Below are positions 24,887 through 32,612 of a DNA stretch of 64,000 nt, in pieces. Within the stretch, counting starts at the first letter, position 1, and each line of letters begins with the position of its first letter. Below the pieces are notes generated by a model that had not been told where the DNA came from, searched no databases, and worked only from the letters and a program-made list of their open reading frames with translations. A program made the position numbers and the translations under genes. This DNA is from Clostridium sp. AM30-24 (GTDB lineage Bacteria > Bacillota > Clostridia > Lachnospirales > Lachnospiraceae): contig NZ_QUJB01000002.1 of assembly GCF_003480435.1 (NCBI RefSeq), forward strand, positions 121,683 through 185,682, written 5' to 3'.

Positions 24887-26764
24887 ATGAAATTTTTGCT
24901 GGCGGCGATCAACGCCAAATATATCCACTCGAATCCGGGAGTGTACAGCCTGCGGGCTTTTGCGCAGACGAAGGTCCCGGGGGCGGATATCGAGATCGGA
25001 GAATACACCATCAATCACCAGATGGACTTAATTTTACAGGATATCTACAGGAGAAAGCCGGATTTTATCGGCTTTTCCTGTTATATATGGAATATTTCTC
25101 ATGTCATGGAAATCGTACGTGATGTGAAGAAGGTACTGCCGGAGACGGAGATCTGGCTCGGCGGTCCAGAAGTGTCCTATGATGCGAAAAAAATACTGGA
25201 GCGGGAGCCGGATGTCCGCGGCGTGATGCGCGGGGAAGGCGAGCTGACGTTTACGGAGCTTGTGCGGGAGTATCTGAAGCGGGAAGAACTGCCCGCAGCA
25301 GGCTTAGATCTGGATCACATTCCGGGAATTACGTACCGCGCCGAGAACGGCGAGATTGTGGAACATGGTCCCCAGCGCCTTCTGAGTCTCGATGAGATCC
25401 CGTTCTACTATCATGATATGGCGGGGTTTGAGAACCGGATCGTCTACTACGAGAGCAGCCGGGGCTGCCCGTTCTCCTGCAGCTACTGCCTTTCTTCTAT
25501 CGATAAGACCGTGCGTTTCCGAAGCCTCGGTCTGGTACTTCCGGAGCTGCAGTTTTTCCTCGACCATAAAGTCCCGCAGGTCAAATTTGTGGACCGTACT
25601 TTTAACTGTAAGCGGGATCACACGTTAGGAATCTGGCGTTATCTGGTGGAACATGACAACGGGGTTACAAATTTTCATTTTGAAGTCTCTGCGGACATCT
25701 TCGATGAGGAAGAACTGGAGCTGATCGGAAAAATGCGGCCGGGTCTGATCCAGCTTGAGATCGGAGTCCAGTCCACAAACCCGGATACGATCAGGGAAAT
25801 TCACAGGCACATGGATCTTGTGAAATTAAAGCAGGCGGTGGACCGTGTCTATGATTACCGGAATACCCACCAGCATCTCGACCTGATCGCGGGACTTCCA
25901 TATGAAAATTATGAGTCCTTTATGCACTCTTTTGATGATGTCTACCGGATGCGCCCGGATCAGCTCCAGATGGGGTTCCTGAAGGTTTTAAAGGGATCTT
26001 ATATGGAAGAGCAGGTGGCGGCGTATGATTTAAGATATCGTGGGATCCCTCCCTATGAAGTCCTTTCCACAAAATGGCTGCCCTATAGCGATGTGATCCG
26101 GTTAAAGGGTGTGGAGGACATGGTGGAGGTCTACTACAACAGCGGCCAGTTTCCGGCGACCATGAAACTTCTGGAACGGAAATTCGCGAGACCAGCGGAA
26201 ATTTTTACGAGTCTGGCGGAATATTATGAGGAGAATGGACTTACGGGGATCAGCCATAGCAGGCTGGCAAGATATGAGATCCTGTATAAGTTTTTGGAAG
26301 AAAAAGAAGAAAATTCAGGACAGGGGGCGTTCGCAGCGGAAACTACAGCGGGAGATGAGCAGAAAATCGGCGTGGAAACCGCAGAAACGATGGAGAAACC
26401 GACATTATCAGACTTTCGAGACAGCTTAATGTACGATCTCTATGTACGCGAAAACATCAAGAGCCGCCCGTCCTTTGCCGGTGACCAGTCTCCATATAAA
26501 AAAGAAGTGCGGGAATTTTTTATGGCAGAGGAGGAGAATCCCCGTTGGCTCACGGACTACGCGGGATTCGATTCCAGACAGATGGCGAAAATGGCCCATC
26601 TGGAACATATGGAAGATGGAACCTTTGTGCTGTTTGATTACAAAAAGCGGGATCCCCTGTCCGGAAACGCAAGAGCTGTCCGCTTTGTATATGATCCGGA
26701 CGAAAAACGGATGACAAAAGTAGAAGAATGGTTACTGTACACGGGTAGGAATTTTCTGAACTGA
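24887..26764 (+). CDS. B12-binding-domain radical SAM protein (DUF4080 type)
   Basis: A 625-residue radical SAM enzyme. An N-terminal cobalamin-binding-like domain (about 1-140, with NAKYIHSNPGVYSLRAF) precedes the radical SAM core, where SRGCPFSCSYCLSS gives the CX3CX2C [4Fe-4S] motif (Cys194, Cys198, Cys201). The C-terminal third is the DUF4080 region. Many Lachnospiraceae carry this protein; the reaction is unknown, methyl transfer or other radical chemistry being possible. GGAGGAGC precedes the ATG; it is cotranscribed with dCMP deaminase. The last residues (TGRNFLN) and the TGA stop are supplied by a dispersed palindromic repeat (26731-26861), so the natural C-terminus may have been replaced. 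Confidence 0.9.
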   Translation: MKFLLAAINAKYIHSNPGVYSLRAFAQTKVPGADIEIGEYTINHQMDLILQDIYRRKPDFIGFSCYIWNISHVMEIVRDVKKVLPETEIWLGGPEVSYDAKKILEREPDVRGVMRGEGELTFTELVREYLKREELPAAGLDLDHIPGITYRAENGEIVEHGPQRLLSLDEIPFYYHDMAGFENRIVYYESSRGCPFSCSYCLSSIDKTVRFRSLGLVLPELQFFLDHKVPQVKFVDRTFNCKRDHTLGIWRYLVEHDNGVTNFHFEVSADIFDEEELELIGKMRPGLIQLEIGVQSTNPDTIREIHRHMDLVKLKQAVDRVYDYRNTHQHLDLIAGLPYENYESFMHSFDDVYRMRPDQLQMGFLKVLKGSYMEEQVAAYDLRYRGIPPYEVLSTKWLPYSDVIRLKGVEDMVEVYYNSGQFPATMKLLERKFARPAEIFTSLAEYYEENGLTGISHSRLARYEILYKFLEEKEENSGQGAFAAETTAGDEQKIGVETAETMEKPTLSDFRDSLMYDLYVRENIKSRPSFAGDQSPYKKEVREFFMAEEENPRWLTDYAGFDSRQMAKMAHLEHMEDGTFVLFDYKKRDPLSGNARAVRFVYDPDEKRMTKVEEWLLYTGRNFLN

Positions 26765-26861
26765 AAATTCCGTACAATACAGTGGTAGTAGTGGATTTTG
26801 CCGATTTGGAATGCGAAGCATCGGCAAAATCAGTTACTGTTTGCGCGGCGCGAACAGTAAC
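26731..26861. repeat. MITE-like palindromic repeat element
   Basis: A compact element bounded by GTTACTGT (26731-26738) and its complement ACAGTAAC (26854-26861). Inside are three hairpins: GGAATTTTC/GAAAATTCC (26748-26771), GATTTTGCCGAT/ATCGGCAAAATC (12-bp arms, 26794-26831) and GTTACTGTTTGCGC/GCGCGAACAGTAAC (26833-26861, one mismatch). Its first 49 bp recur at 49272-49320 with four mismatches, and its right end recurs at 6267-6281. No coding capacity. It overlaps the 3' end of the radical SAM gene. Confidence 0.75.
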
Positions 26862-26884
26862 GCAGAATGACGGACCACAGGGAT

Positions 26885-26912
26885 GACTCACCACCTGAAA
26901 GAGGTGGGAGTC
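26885..26912. repeat. Hairpin upstream of the exonuclease gene
   Basis: GACT-CCACCT and AGGTGG-AGTC form a stem around a 5-nt loop (26885-26912). CCACCT..AGGTGGGAGTC resembles end hairpins of some IS200/IS605-type elements, but no transposase is near, so origin is uncertain. It could also act as terminator or leader hairpin. Confidence 0.4.
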
Positions 26913-26945
26913 TTAGCAGACTGAGATAAAAAATGGAGAACAGAC

Positions 26946-27689
26946 ATGGCAGATGAAATGATAAATTCCTATGTAGCTCTGGATCTTGAGACGACTGGCA
27001 TCGGCGCCCGTCAGGAAAAGATCACGGAGATCGGCATGGTGAAGGTGATCGATGGTGTGGTGGTGGATACCTGCCATACCATGATAAACCCGCATCGACA
27101 GATTCCGGAACGGATCGTGGAGCTTACCGGGATCAACGATGATATGGTGAAGGACGCGCCGGGGATCGAGGAGGTTCTGGAGGAGGTCTTAAGCTTTACG
27201 GAGGATATTCCGCTTCTCGGACACCAGATCATGTTCGACTACGGTTTTCTCGTGCAGGCTGCGGTAAACCAGAAGCAAAAATTCGAGAAATACGGGGTAG
27301 ACACGCTGAAATTATGCCGGTACCTGATGCCGGGGGAGGAAAAGAAAAATTTGAGTGCCGCCTGTGCGTACTTTGGGGTCGCTCAGGACACCGCGCACCG
27401 GGCTCTTTCCGACGCTTACGCCGCTCACAATCTATATCAGGAATTGAAAAAAAGGTTCGGCGGGGAACGCCCGGAACTCTTTACTGCCAAAATGCTCCAA
27501 TATAAGGCAAAAAAGGAACGGACGGCATCGAAAAGGCAAAAAGAACACTTGCAGGATTTACTAAAATATCATAGAATAGACATAACTGTCGAGATTGGTC
27601 ATATGTCCGGAAATGAGATTTCCCGGATGATCGACAAGATTATTTTCCAGTACGGAAGAATACCGGAAAATGCGAAAAAACAGGGATAG
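26946..27689 (+). CDS. DEDDh-family 3'-5' exonuclease
   Basis: A 247-residue exonuclease of the DnaQ/PolC-epsilon type, cleaving single nucleotides from DNA (or RNA) 3' ends. ExoI motif ALDLETTG contains Asp13 and Glu15; ExoII is GHQIMFDYGFL (about 95-105); ExoIII is HRALSDAYAAH with His and Asp (about 155-165). After the nuclease fold comes a basic region and about 40 residues (KEHLQDLLKYHRID ...) resembling a small three-helix tail. Stand-alone, so a repair or proofreading accessory role is inferred. Confidence 0.9.
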   Translation: MADEMINSYVALDLETTGIGARQEKITEIGMVKVIDGVVVDTCHTMINPHRQIPERIVELTGINDDMVKDAPGIEEVLEEVLSFTEDIPLLGHQIMFDYGFLVQAAVNQKQKFEKYGVDTLKLCRYLMPGEEKKNLSAACAYFGVAQDTAHRALSDAYAAHNLYQELKKRFGGERPELFTAKMLQYKAKKERTASKRQKEHLQDLLKYHRIDITVEIGHMSGNEISRMIDKIIFQYGRIPENAKKQG

Positions 27690-27796
27690 ATTTCCGGAAC
27701 CCTGACAGAATGAATATCAGGGAACCGTGTGGCTGTGAATCAGGGAAACGGCTGCGGAATACGGTCCGGATTGGAAAGCAAGAAGAGGTGAATGTT

Positions 27797-27913
27797 TTGT
27801 TTAACATGAATAATAAAAAGACAAGAAAGATTTTTTCTACCATCGTTATCGTATTAGTCGTACTTGCAATGGTAGTGCCGATGATCCTCGGTTCCCTTCT
27901 TTCTATTTTTTAA
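27797..27913 (+). CDS. Small single-pass membrane protein
   Basis: A 38-residue peptide MFNMNNKKTRK followed by one hydrophobic helix (about 13-37) ending in SLLSIF. TTG 27797 lies 7 bases after AGAAGAGGTG, the best ribosome binding site; ATG 27806 is an alternative. Positive-inside N-terminus is consistent with a C-out topology. Small proteins of this kind precede wall-related genes in related bacteria; no function is known to me. The next gene starts 63 bp later in the same direction. Confidence 0.6.
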   Translation: MFNMNNKKTRKIFSTIVIVLVVLAMVVPMILGSLLSIF

Positions 27914-27975
27914 ATTTGGCGGGCAGAAGCCCTGAGATTTATCAGGCGCAGGAAGCTATCAGTGAGGAGAAAAGA

Positions 27976-29496
27976 ATGAAAAAAAATGTGTGGATCGCAG
28001 GCATGGCGGCGATTTTAAGCGCCGGACTTGTTTGGGCTGCCCCGGTTTTCACACTGGCAGATGAAAGGATCCCGGACGGGGTCTCTGTCGGAGCCGTCAG
28101 TCTTTCCGGACTTACGGAGGAGGAAGCCGAAAAGCAGATCGAGAGTTATGTAAATGAAAAATTAAACCAGGATATCACGCTTGTGGTAAATGGAACGGAA
28201 GCAAAATCCGACGCGCAGACGCTGGGTGTTGCCTGGGATAACCGGGATGAGGTGGCGAAAGCCATTCAGGGAACGGAGCTTAAGGGAAACCTCGTAAAGC
28301 GTTACATGAAGAAGAAAGATCTGGAAGTAAATCCGGTGAAGATCGAGCTTGATCTCTCTGTGGATCAGGATAAGGTATCTACCTTCGTATCCGAAAAATG
28401 TGGTTCCGCGGTGGCGGATGCCGTTGACGCGACGATCACGAGAAAAGGCGGAAAATTTGAGATCACTCCTTCAAAAGAAGGTCTGACCGTTGATATGGAT
28501 GCGACGAAGGCGGCTCTCAATGATGCATTAAACAGTGAAGATACAGATGCGATCCGTGTGGAGGCGTCTGTGACCGTGAAGAAACCGAAGGTGACAGAGG
28601 AAGATCTCACGACGATCAAGGATGTCCTCGGAACGTTCTCTACGAGCTTTGCGACCAGCGGCGCATCCCGTTCCACAAACCTTGCGGTGGGCTCTGGAAA
28701 GATCAACGGACATGTGCTGATGCCCGGAGAAGTGCTCTCAGGATATGAATGTATGCACCCGTTTTCACTGGAAAATGGATATAAGACGGCAACTGCCTAT
28801 GAAAACGGCCGTTCCGTTGACAGTATCGGCGGCGGTGTCTGCCAGATCTCAACGACTCTCTACAACGCGTCTTTATATGCGGAGCTGGAGATCGTCCAGA
28901 GACAGAACCACTCCATGACGGTCAGCTATGTAAAGCCGTCCATGGATGCGGCGATCGCCGGAACTTATAAAGATCTGAAGGTAAAGAACCCGTATGACAC
29001 CCCGATCTATATTGAGGGATACACTCAGGGAAAGACGCTGACCTTTACGATCTACGGAAAAGAGACACGTCCGTCGAATCGGACGCTGGCATTTGAATCC
29101 GAGACGATTTCCACTACACCGTCCCCGACTCAGGAGATTCAGGATCCGAGCCTCCCGGCAGGAAAACGCGTGAAAGTGGAGTCAGGACATACGGGATTAA
29201 AATCGAAATTGTATAAGTGTGTCTATGTGGATGGAAAGCTGCAGGATCGCACGTTATTAAATTCTGACACATATAATGCGTCAAAAACCGTTTACCGCGT
29301 AGGTACAGGAGCCGCGGCACCGGTAGAGACGACCCCTGCGGAGACAGCAGCTCCTACGGAGACCGAAGCCGTGGCCCCTGCGGAGACACAGGCCCCGGAA
29401 ACCGTGGCACCGGAAACGGAGCCGGCCGGACCGCAGCCGGGTGAAAACTACGGCCCCGGAATGGGTGGTGCTCAGGCGGGAGAGAACGCGGCTTAG
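27976..29496 (+). CDS. Secreted VanW-family protein
   Basis: A 506-residue exported protein, start ATG 27976 after GTGAGGAGAAAAG. Signal peptide about 1-29. Two peptidoglycan-binding-4-like segments (about 40-220, with GLTEEEAEKQIE and similar), then a VanW domain (about 235-350) with NLAVGSGKINGHVLMPGEVLSG-like start, SIGGGVCQISTTLYNA and RQNHSMTVSYVKPSMDAAI. A G5-like beta domain (about 385-440) and a Thr/Pro/Glu/Ala-rich tail (about 445-506) follow, probably spanning the wall; no LPXTG motif is present. VanW proteins are linked to glycopeptide resistance gene clusters by name only; here a wall-associated role is inferred. The end overlaps no other start; the next gene begins 26 bp later. 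Confidence 0.87.
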   Translation: MKKNVWIAGMAAILSAGLVWAAPVFTLADERIPDGVSVGAVSLSGLTEEEAEKQIESYVNEKLNQDITLVVNGTEAKSDAQTLGVAWDNRDEVAKAIQGTELKGNLVKRYMKKKDLEVNPVKIELDLSVDQDKVSTFVSEKCGSAVADAVDATITRKGGKFEITPSKEGLTVDMDATKAALNDALNSEDTDAIRVEASVTVKKPKVTEEDLTTIKDVLGTFSTSFATSGASRSTNLAVGSGKINGHVLMPGEVLSGYECMHPFSLENGYKTATAYENGRSVDSIGGGVCQISTTLYNASLYAELEIVQRQNHSMTVSYVKPSMDAAIAGTYKDLKVKNPYDTPIYIEGYTQGKTLTFTIYGKETRPSNRTLAFESETISTTPSPTQEIQDPSLPAGKRVKVESGHTGLKSKLYKCVYVDGKLQDRTLLNSDTYNASKTVYRVGTGAAAPVETTPAETAAPTETEAVAPAETQAPETVAPETEPAGPQPGENYGPGMGGAQAGENAA

Positions 29497-29521
29497 GCCG
29501 CATAGAAAAGAGACCGGAATC

Positions 29522-30112
29522 ATGAGAAAAATTGAGCGCGAACCCAACGGAGCTGGGATCTTTAAGCCGGGACAGGATCTGGTAGTTGCAGGAACTGTCG
29601 GAAAAAATGGTGTGAAGATGGCTCTGTCGGCAAAAGAAAAAGAGATATCAGCCCGTTTTCCGGAATGGTTTGTCAAACGGATCCGGGAGCAGGCAGATAA
29701 AAAATCAGAGCTGACTCCGGAGATGCTGAACGCCTGCGGTGCAGGAGAATGGGAAGAGATTTCGGAGGGCGGCATACTGGCCGCCCTTTGGGCCATATCG
29801 GGAGCTTACGAGCAGGGGATTTCCTTTGAACTGAGGAAGATCCCGGTGGCTCAGGAGACGATCGAGATCTGTGAACTCTTTGACCTGAATCCGTACAGAC
29901 TTTCATCGGGGGAATGTCTCCTGATGGCAGTGGAAAACGGCGGGGATGCCGTGAAGATCCTGAGTGAAGCCGGAATCCCGTCTGCAGTGATCGGTAAAGT
30001 CGAAAAAGGGATCGCCAGAAAAATGGTCGGGATCGGAACGACCGGATTTCTGGAACGACCGACACCGGATGAGATCCGGAAGCTTACGGATGCAGTTTCT
30101 GAAAAAGAATGA
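29522..30112 (+). CDS. AIR-synthase-related protein (C-terminal domain type)
   Basis: A 196-residue protein resembling the C-terminal half of the PurM/HypE/ThiL/SelD superfamily. Diagnostic pieces are GKNGVKMALSAKEKEI, EISEGGILAALWAIS (the Gly-rich ATP-family loop), FELRKIPVAQETIEICELFDLNPYRLSSGECLLMAVENG and a late IGKVEKGIARKM segment. The N-terminal domain that normally supplies half of the active site is missing, so it may act as a homodimer or be non-catalytic. Start ATG 29522 has only a weak AGAGACCGGAA upstream. It follows the VanW gene by 26 bp and precedes the Lrp gene by 24 bp, so it may be part of one transcript. Confidence 0.75.
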   Translation: MRKIEREPNGAGIFKPGQDLVVAGTVGKNGVKMALSAKEKEISARFPEWFVKRIREQADKKSELTPEMLNACGAGEWEEISEGGILAALWAISGAYEQGISFELRKIPVAQETIEICELFDLNPYRLSSGECLLMAVENGGDAVKILSEAGIPSAVIGKVEKGIARKMVGIGTTGFLERPTPDEIRKLTDAVSEKE

Positions 30113-30136
30113 TAGATGCAATGAGGAGGAACAATT

Positions 30137-30619
30137 ATGCGTGAGAAAATTTTGGCGATCATTGAAAAGAACAGCCGAATTGATTTAAAGGATCTGGCCG
30201 CCCTTCTGGGTGAGAGTGAAGCAGCCGTCGCGAATGAGATCGCGGAGATGGAAAAGGAGAACATTATCTGCGGTTATCACACGATGATCAACTGGGATAA
30301 CACAGGTGATGAGAAAGTGATTGCCCTGATCGAGGTGAAGGTAACCCCGCAGAGAGGAATGGGCTTTGATAAGATCGCGGAGCGCATCTACCAGTACAGT
30401 GAGGTGACTTCTGTATATCTGATGTCTGGCGCCTTTGATTTTACCGTGATCATTGAGGGCAAAACGATGAGAGAGGTCGCGCAGTTCGTATCGGAGAAGC
30501 TGTCACCGATGGATTCGGTCCTCAGCACAGCGACACACTTTGTCCTCAAGAAATATAAAGATCATGGAACAGTTATGTGCGGTAAGGCAGAAGATGAAAG
30601 GATGATGATTACACCGTGA
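30137..30619 (+). CDS. Lrp/AsnC-family transcriptional regulator
   Basis: A 160-residue regulator with an N-terminal winged helix (about 1-55: ILAIIEKNSRIDLKDLAALLGESEAAV) and a C-terminal RAM/ASNC ligand-binding domain (about 70-150: VIALIEVKVTPQRGMGFDKIAERI, VYLMSGAFDFTVII). GAGGAGGAAC-type binding site lies before the ATG. The following aminotransferase gene starts with GTG overlapping the TGA by four bases, so translation is coupled. Lrp family members commonly control the amino-acid gene next to them; the ligand is probably an amino acid. Confidence 0.93.
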   Translation: MREKILAIIEKNSRIDLKDLAALLGESEAAVANEIAEMEKENIICGYHTMINWDNTGDEKVIALIEVKVTPQRGMGFDKIAERIYQYSEVTSVYLMSGAFDFTVIIEGKTMREVAQFVSEKLSPMDSVLSTATHFVLKKYKDHGTVMCGKAEDERMMITP

Positions 30620-31788
30620 GAAACCCATTATCAGATAAAATCGTATCGATCCAGCCGTCCGGGATCCGTAAATTCTTCGATATTGTGAGCGAGATGAAGG
30701 ACGCGATCTCCCTTGGTGTCGGTGAGCCGGATTTTGATACTCCGTGGCACATCCGGGACGAGGGAATCTACTCTCTGGAAAAGGGACGGACTTTTTATAC
30801 CTCAAACGCAGGTTTAAAGGAATTAAAGATCGAGATCTGTAATTATTTAAAGAGACGTTTTGATGTAGAGTATGATTATAATAAGGAAGTTATGGTCACG
30901 GTCGGCGGCAGTGAAGCCATCGATATTGCTCTCCGTGCCATGTTAAATCCGGGAGATGAGGTTCTGATCCCTCAGCCGAGCTATGTTTCCTACACTCCGT
31001 GTACGGTTTTGGCTGACGGTGTTCCGGTTACGATCCAGCTCGAAGAAAAAGATAAATTCCGTCTTACAAAGGAAAAACTTCTCGAGAAGATCACACCGAA
31101 AACGAAGGTTCTGATCCTTCCGTTCCCAAATAACCCAACCGGATCCATCATGGAGCCGGAGGATCTGGCGGAGATCGCGAAGATCTGTATCGAAAAAGAC
31201 CTGTTTGTTATTTCCGATGAGATCTATTCAGAGCTTACTTACAAGGGACAGCACTGTACGATTGCCGCATTCCCGGGAATGAAGGAACGCACCGTTCTGA
31301 TCAACGGCTTCTCAAAATCCTACGCGATGACCGGATGGCGTCTTGGATATGCGTGTGCGCCGGAGCTGATCCTGAAACAGATGTTAAAGATTCACCAGTT
31401 TGCGATCATGTGTGCGCCGACGACAAGCCAGTACGCTGCGGTCGAGGCATTAAAAAACGGAGACAAAGATGTAGCTGAGATGCGGGGCGCATACGACCAG
31501 AGAAGACGTTATCTCGTGAAGGCACTTCGTGATATGGGCTTTGACTGTTATGAACCGCAGGGCGCATTCTATGTGTTCCCGAGCATCAAGAAGTTCGGAA
31601 TGACCTCCGATGAGTTTGCGTTAAAGCTTCTGGAGGAGGAGAAGGTTGCCGTTGTTCCGGGTACCGCATTCGGTGACTGCGGCGAGGGATATTTAAGAAT
31701 TTCTTACGCGTATTCCCTGAATGATCTGAAACGTGCTCTTGAGAGAATGGAGCGGTTCGTGAAGAGACATCTGAATGACGCGAAATAA
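30616..31788 (+). CDS. PLP-dependent class I/II aminotransferase
   Basis: A 390-residue fold-type I aminotransferase. Family marks: ISLGVGEPDFDTP, TVGGSEAIDIALRA, FPNNPTGSIM, ISDEIYSELTY, the PLP-binding lysine Lys234 in GFSKSYAMTGWRLGY, and a C-terminal RISYAYS with the substrate Arg. Substrate amino acid cannot be set; related proteins are annotated as PatA-like or aspartate/aromatic aminotransferases. It starts with GTG (30616), overlapping the Lrp stop by 4 bp (GTGA). A hairpin CCCGGC/GCCGGG followed by ATTTTAT (31838-31876) ends the unit. Confidence 0.93.
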   Translation: MRNPLSDKIVSIQPSGIRKFFDIVSEMKDAISLGVGEPDFDTPWHIRDEGIYSLEKGRTFYTSNAGLKELKIEICNYLKRRFDVEYDYNKEVMVTVGGSEAIDIALRAMLNPGDEVLIPQPSYVSYTPCTVLADGVPVTIQLEEKDKFRLTKEKLLEKITPKTKVLILPFPNNPTGSIMEPEDLAEIAKICIEKDLFVISDEIYSELTYKGQHCTIAAFPGMKERTVLINGFSKSYAMTGWRLGYACAPELILKQMLKIHQFAIMCAPTTSQYAAVEALKNGDKDVAEMRGAYDQRRRYLVKALRDMGFDCYEPQGAFYVFPSIKKFGMTSDEFALKLLEEEKVAVVPGTAFGDCGEGYLRISYAYSLNDLKRALERMERFVKRHLNDAK

Positions 31789-31837
31789 ATGGATGCTGTG
31801 ATTGTGCGCTGAGCGGACGGTCATGTAAAATACAGTT

Positions 31838-31876
31838 CCCCGGCTTGATCATGAAGGTGGTCGGGCCGGGATTTTA
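31838..31876 (+). terminator. Terminator after the aminotransferase gene
   Basis: CCCGGC (31838-31843) pairs with GCCGGG (31865-31870) around a 21-nt loop, followed by ATTTTAT. The loop is long, so it is moderately supported. Confidence 0.55.
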
Positions 31877-31980
31877 TATGTCTGCACCTTATATTTCGTG
31901 AGAAAATCCGGATTGCTGACATTAGTTCTGAGTGATCGTGGAAATCGGAAAGCGGCAGACATGACAGGAGAAGATCAACA

Positions 31981-32475
31981 ATGAATATCGTATTATACGA
32001 GCCGGAAATGCCGGCCAATACAGGAAATATCGGGCGCACCTGTGTGGCGACGAACACGAAGCTGCACCTGATCGAGCCGCTGGGATTTAAGCTCAGCGAG
32101 AAGCATTTAGTCCGGGCAGGGCTGGATTACTGGGATAAGCTGGACGTAACGGTTTATAGCGATTACCAGGATTTCTTAAAGAAGAATCCGGGGGCGAAGA
32201 TCTATATGGCGACCACAAAGGGCGAGCATGTATACACGGATGTTCCCTATGACCCGGATGCCTACATCATGTTCGGACCGGAGAGCCGTGGAATCCCGGA
32301 GGAGATCCTGGTGGAAAACCGCGAAAACTGCATCAGGATCCCGATGTGGGGAGATATCCGGTCGCTGAATCTCTCGAATTCTGTTGCAATCGTGCTGTAT
32401 GAGGCGTTACGGCAGAACGGATTTGAGAAGATGACGATGGAAGGACATCTGCATCATTTACACTGGAAAGAATAA
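31981..32475 (+). CDS. trmL: tRNA (cytidine(34)-2'-O)-methyltransferase TrmL
   Basis: A 164-residue SPOUT methyltransferase that 2'-O-methylates the wobble base of leucine tRNAs using S-adenosylmethionine. Motifs: N-terminal MNIVLYEPEMPANTGNIGRTC, LGFKLSEKHLVRAGLDYW, FGPESRGIPEEIL and the knotted C-terminal IPMWGDIRSLNLSNSVAIVLYE. Length matches TrmL. GACAGGAGAAG precedes the ATG. The gene stands alone; 137 bp follow before the reductase gene. Confidence 0.94.
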   Translation: MNIVLYEPEMPANTGNIGRTCVATNTKLHLIEPLGFKLSEKHLVRAGLDYWDKLDVTVYSDYQDFLKKNPGAKIYMATTKGEHVYTDVPYDPDAYIMFGPESRGIPEEILVENRENCIRIPMWGDIRSLNLSNSVAIVLYEALRQNGFEKMTMEGHLHHLHWKE

Positions 32476-32612
32476 TTGAAAAATTAAAAAATGATAGAGC
32501 GCTTATTGGATACAAGATACGAAGCAGTTCCGCCGTGGATTTCCGGCATGTTTTTGAGACAACTGTGGAAGAGATAAGCGTTTTATAAAAAGGGGAAAGC
32601 GAGAAAACAACT

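Noticed and set aside
26885..26912. Right end of an IS200/IS605-type element
   Set aside because: The hairpin is suggestive but no transposase, tnpB remnant or matching left end is present.
29340..29496. VanW protein tail as a sortase substrate
   Set aside because: The tail is rich in Thr, Pro and Glu but has no LPXTG-like motif, hydrophobic stretch or basic end.
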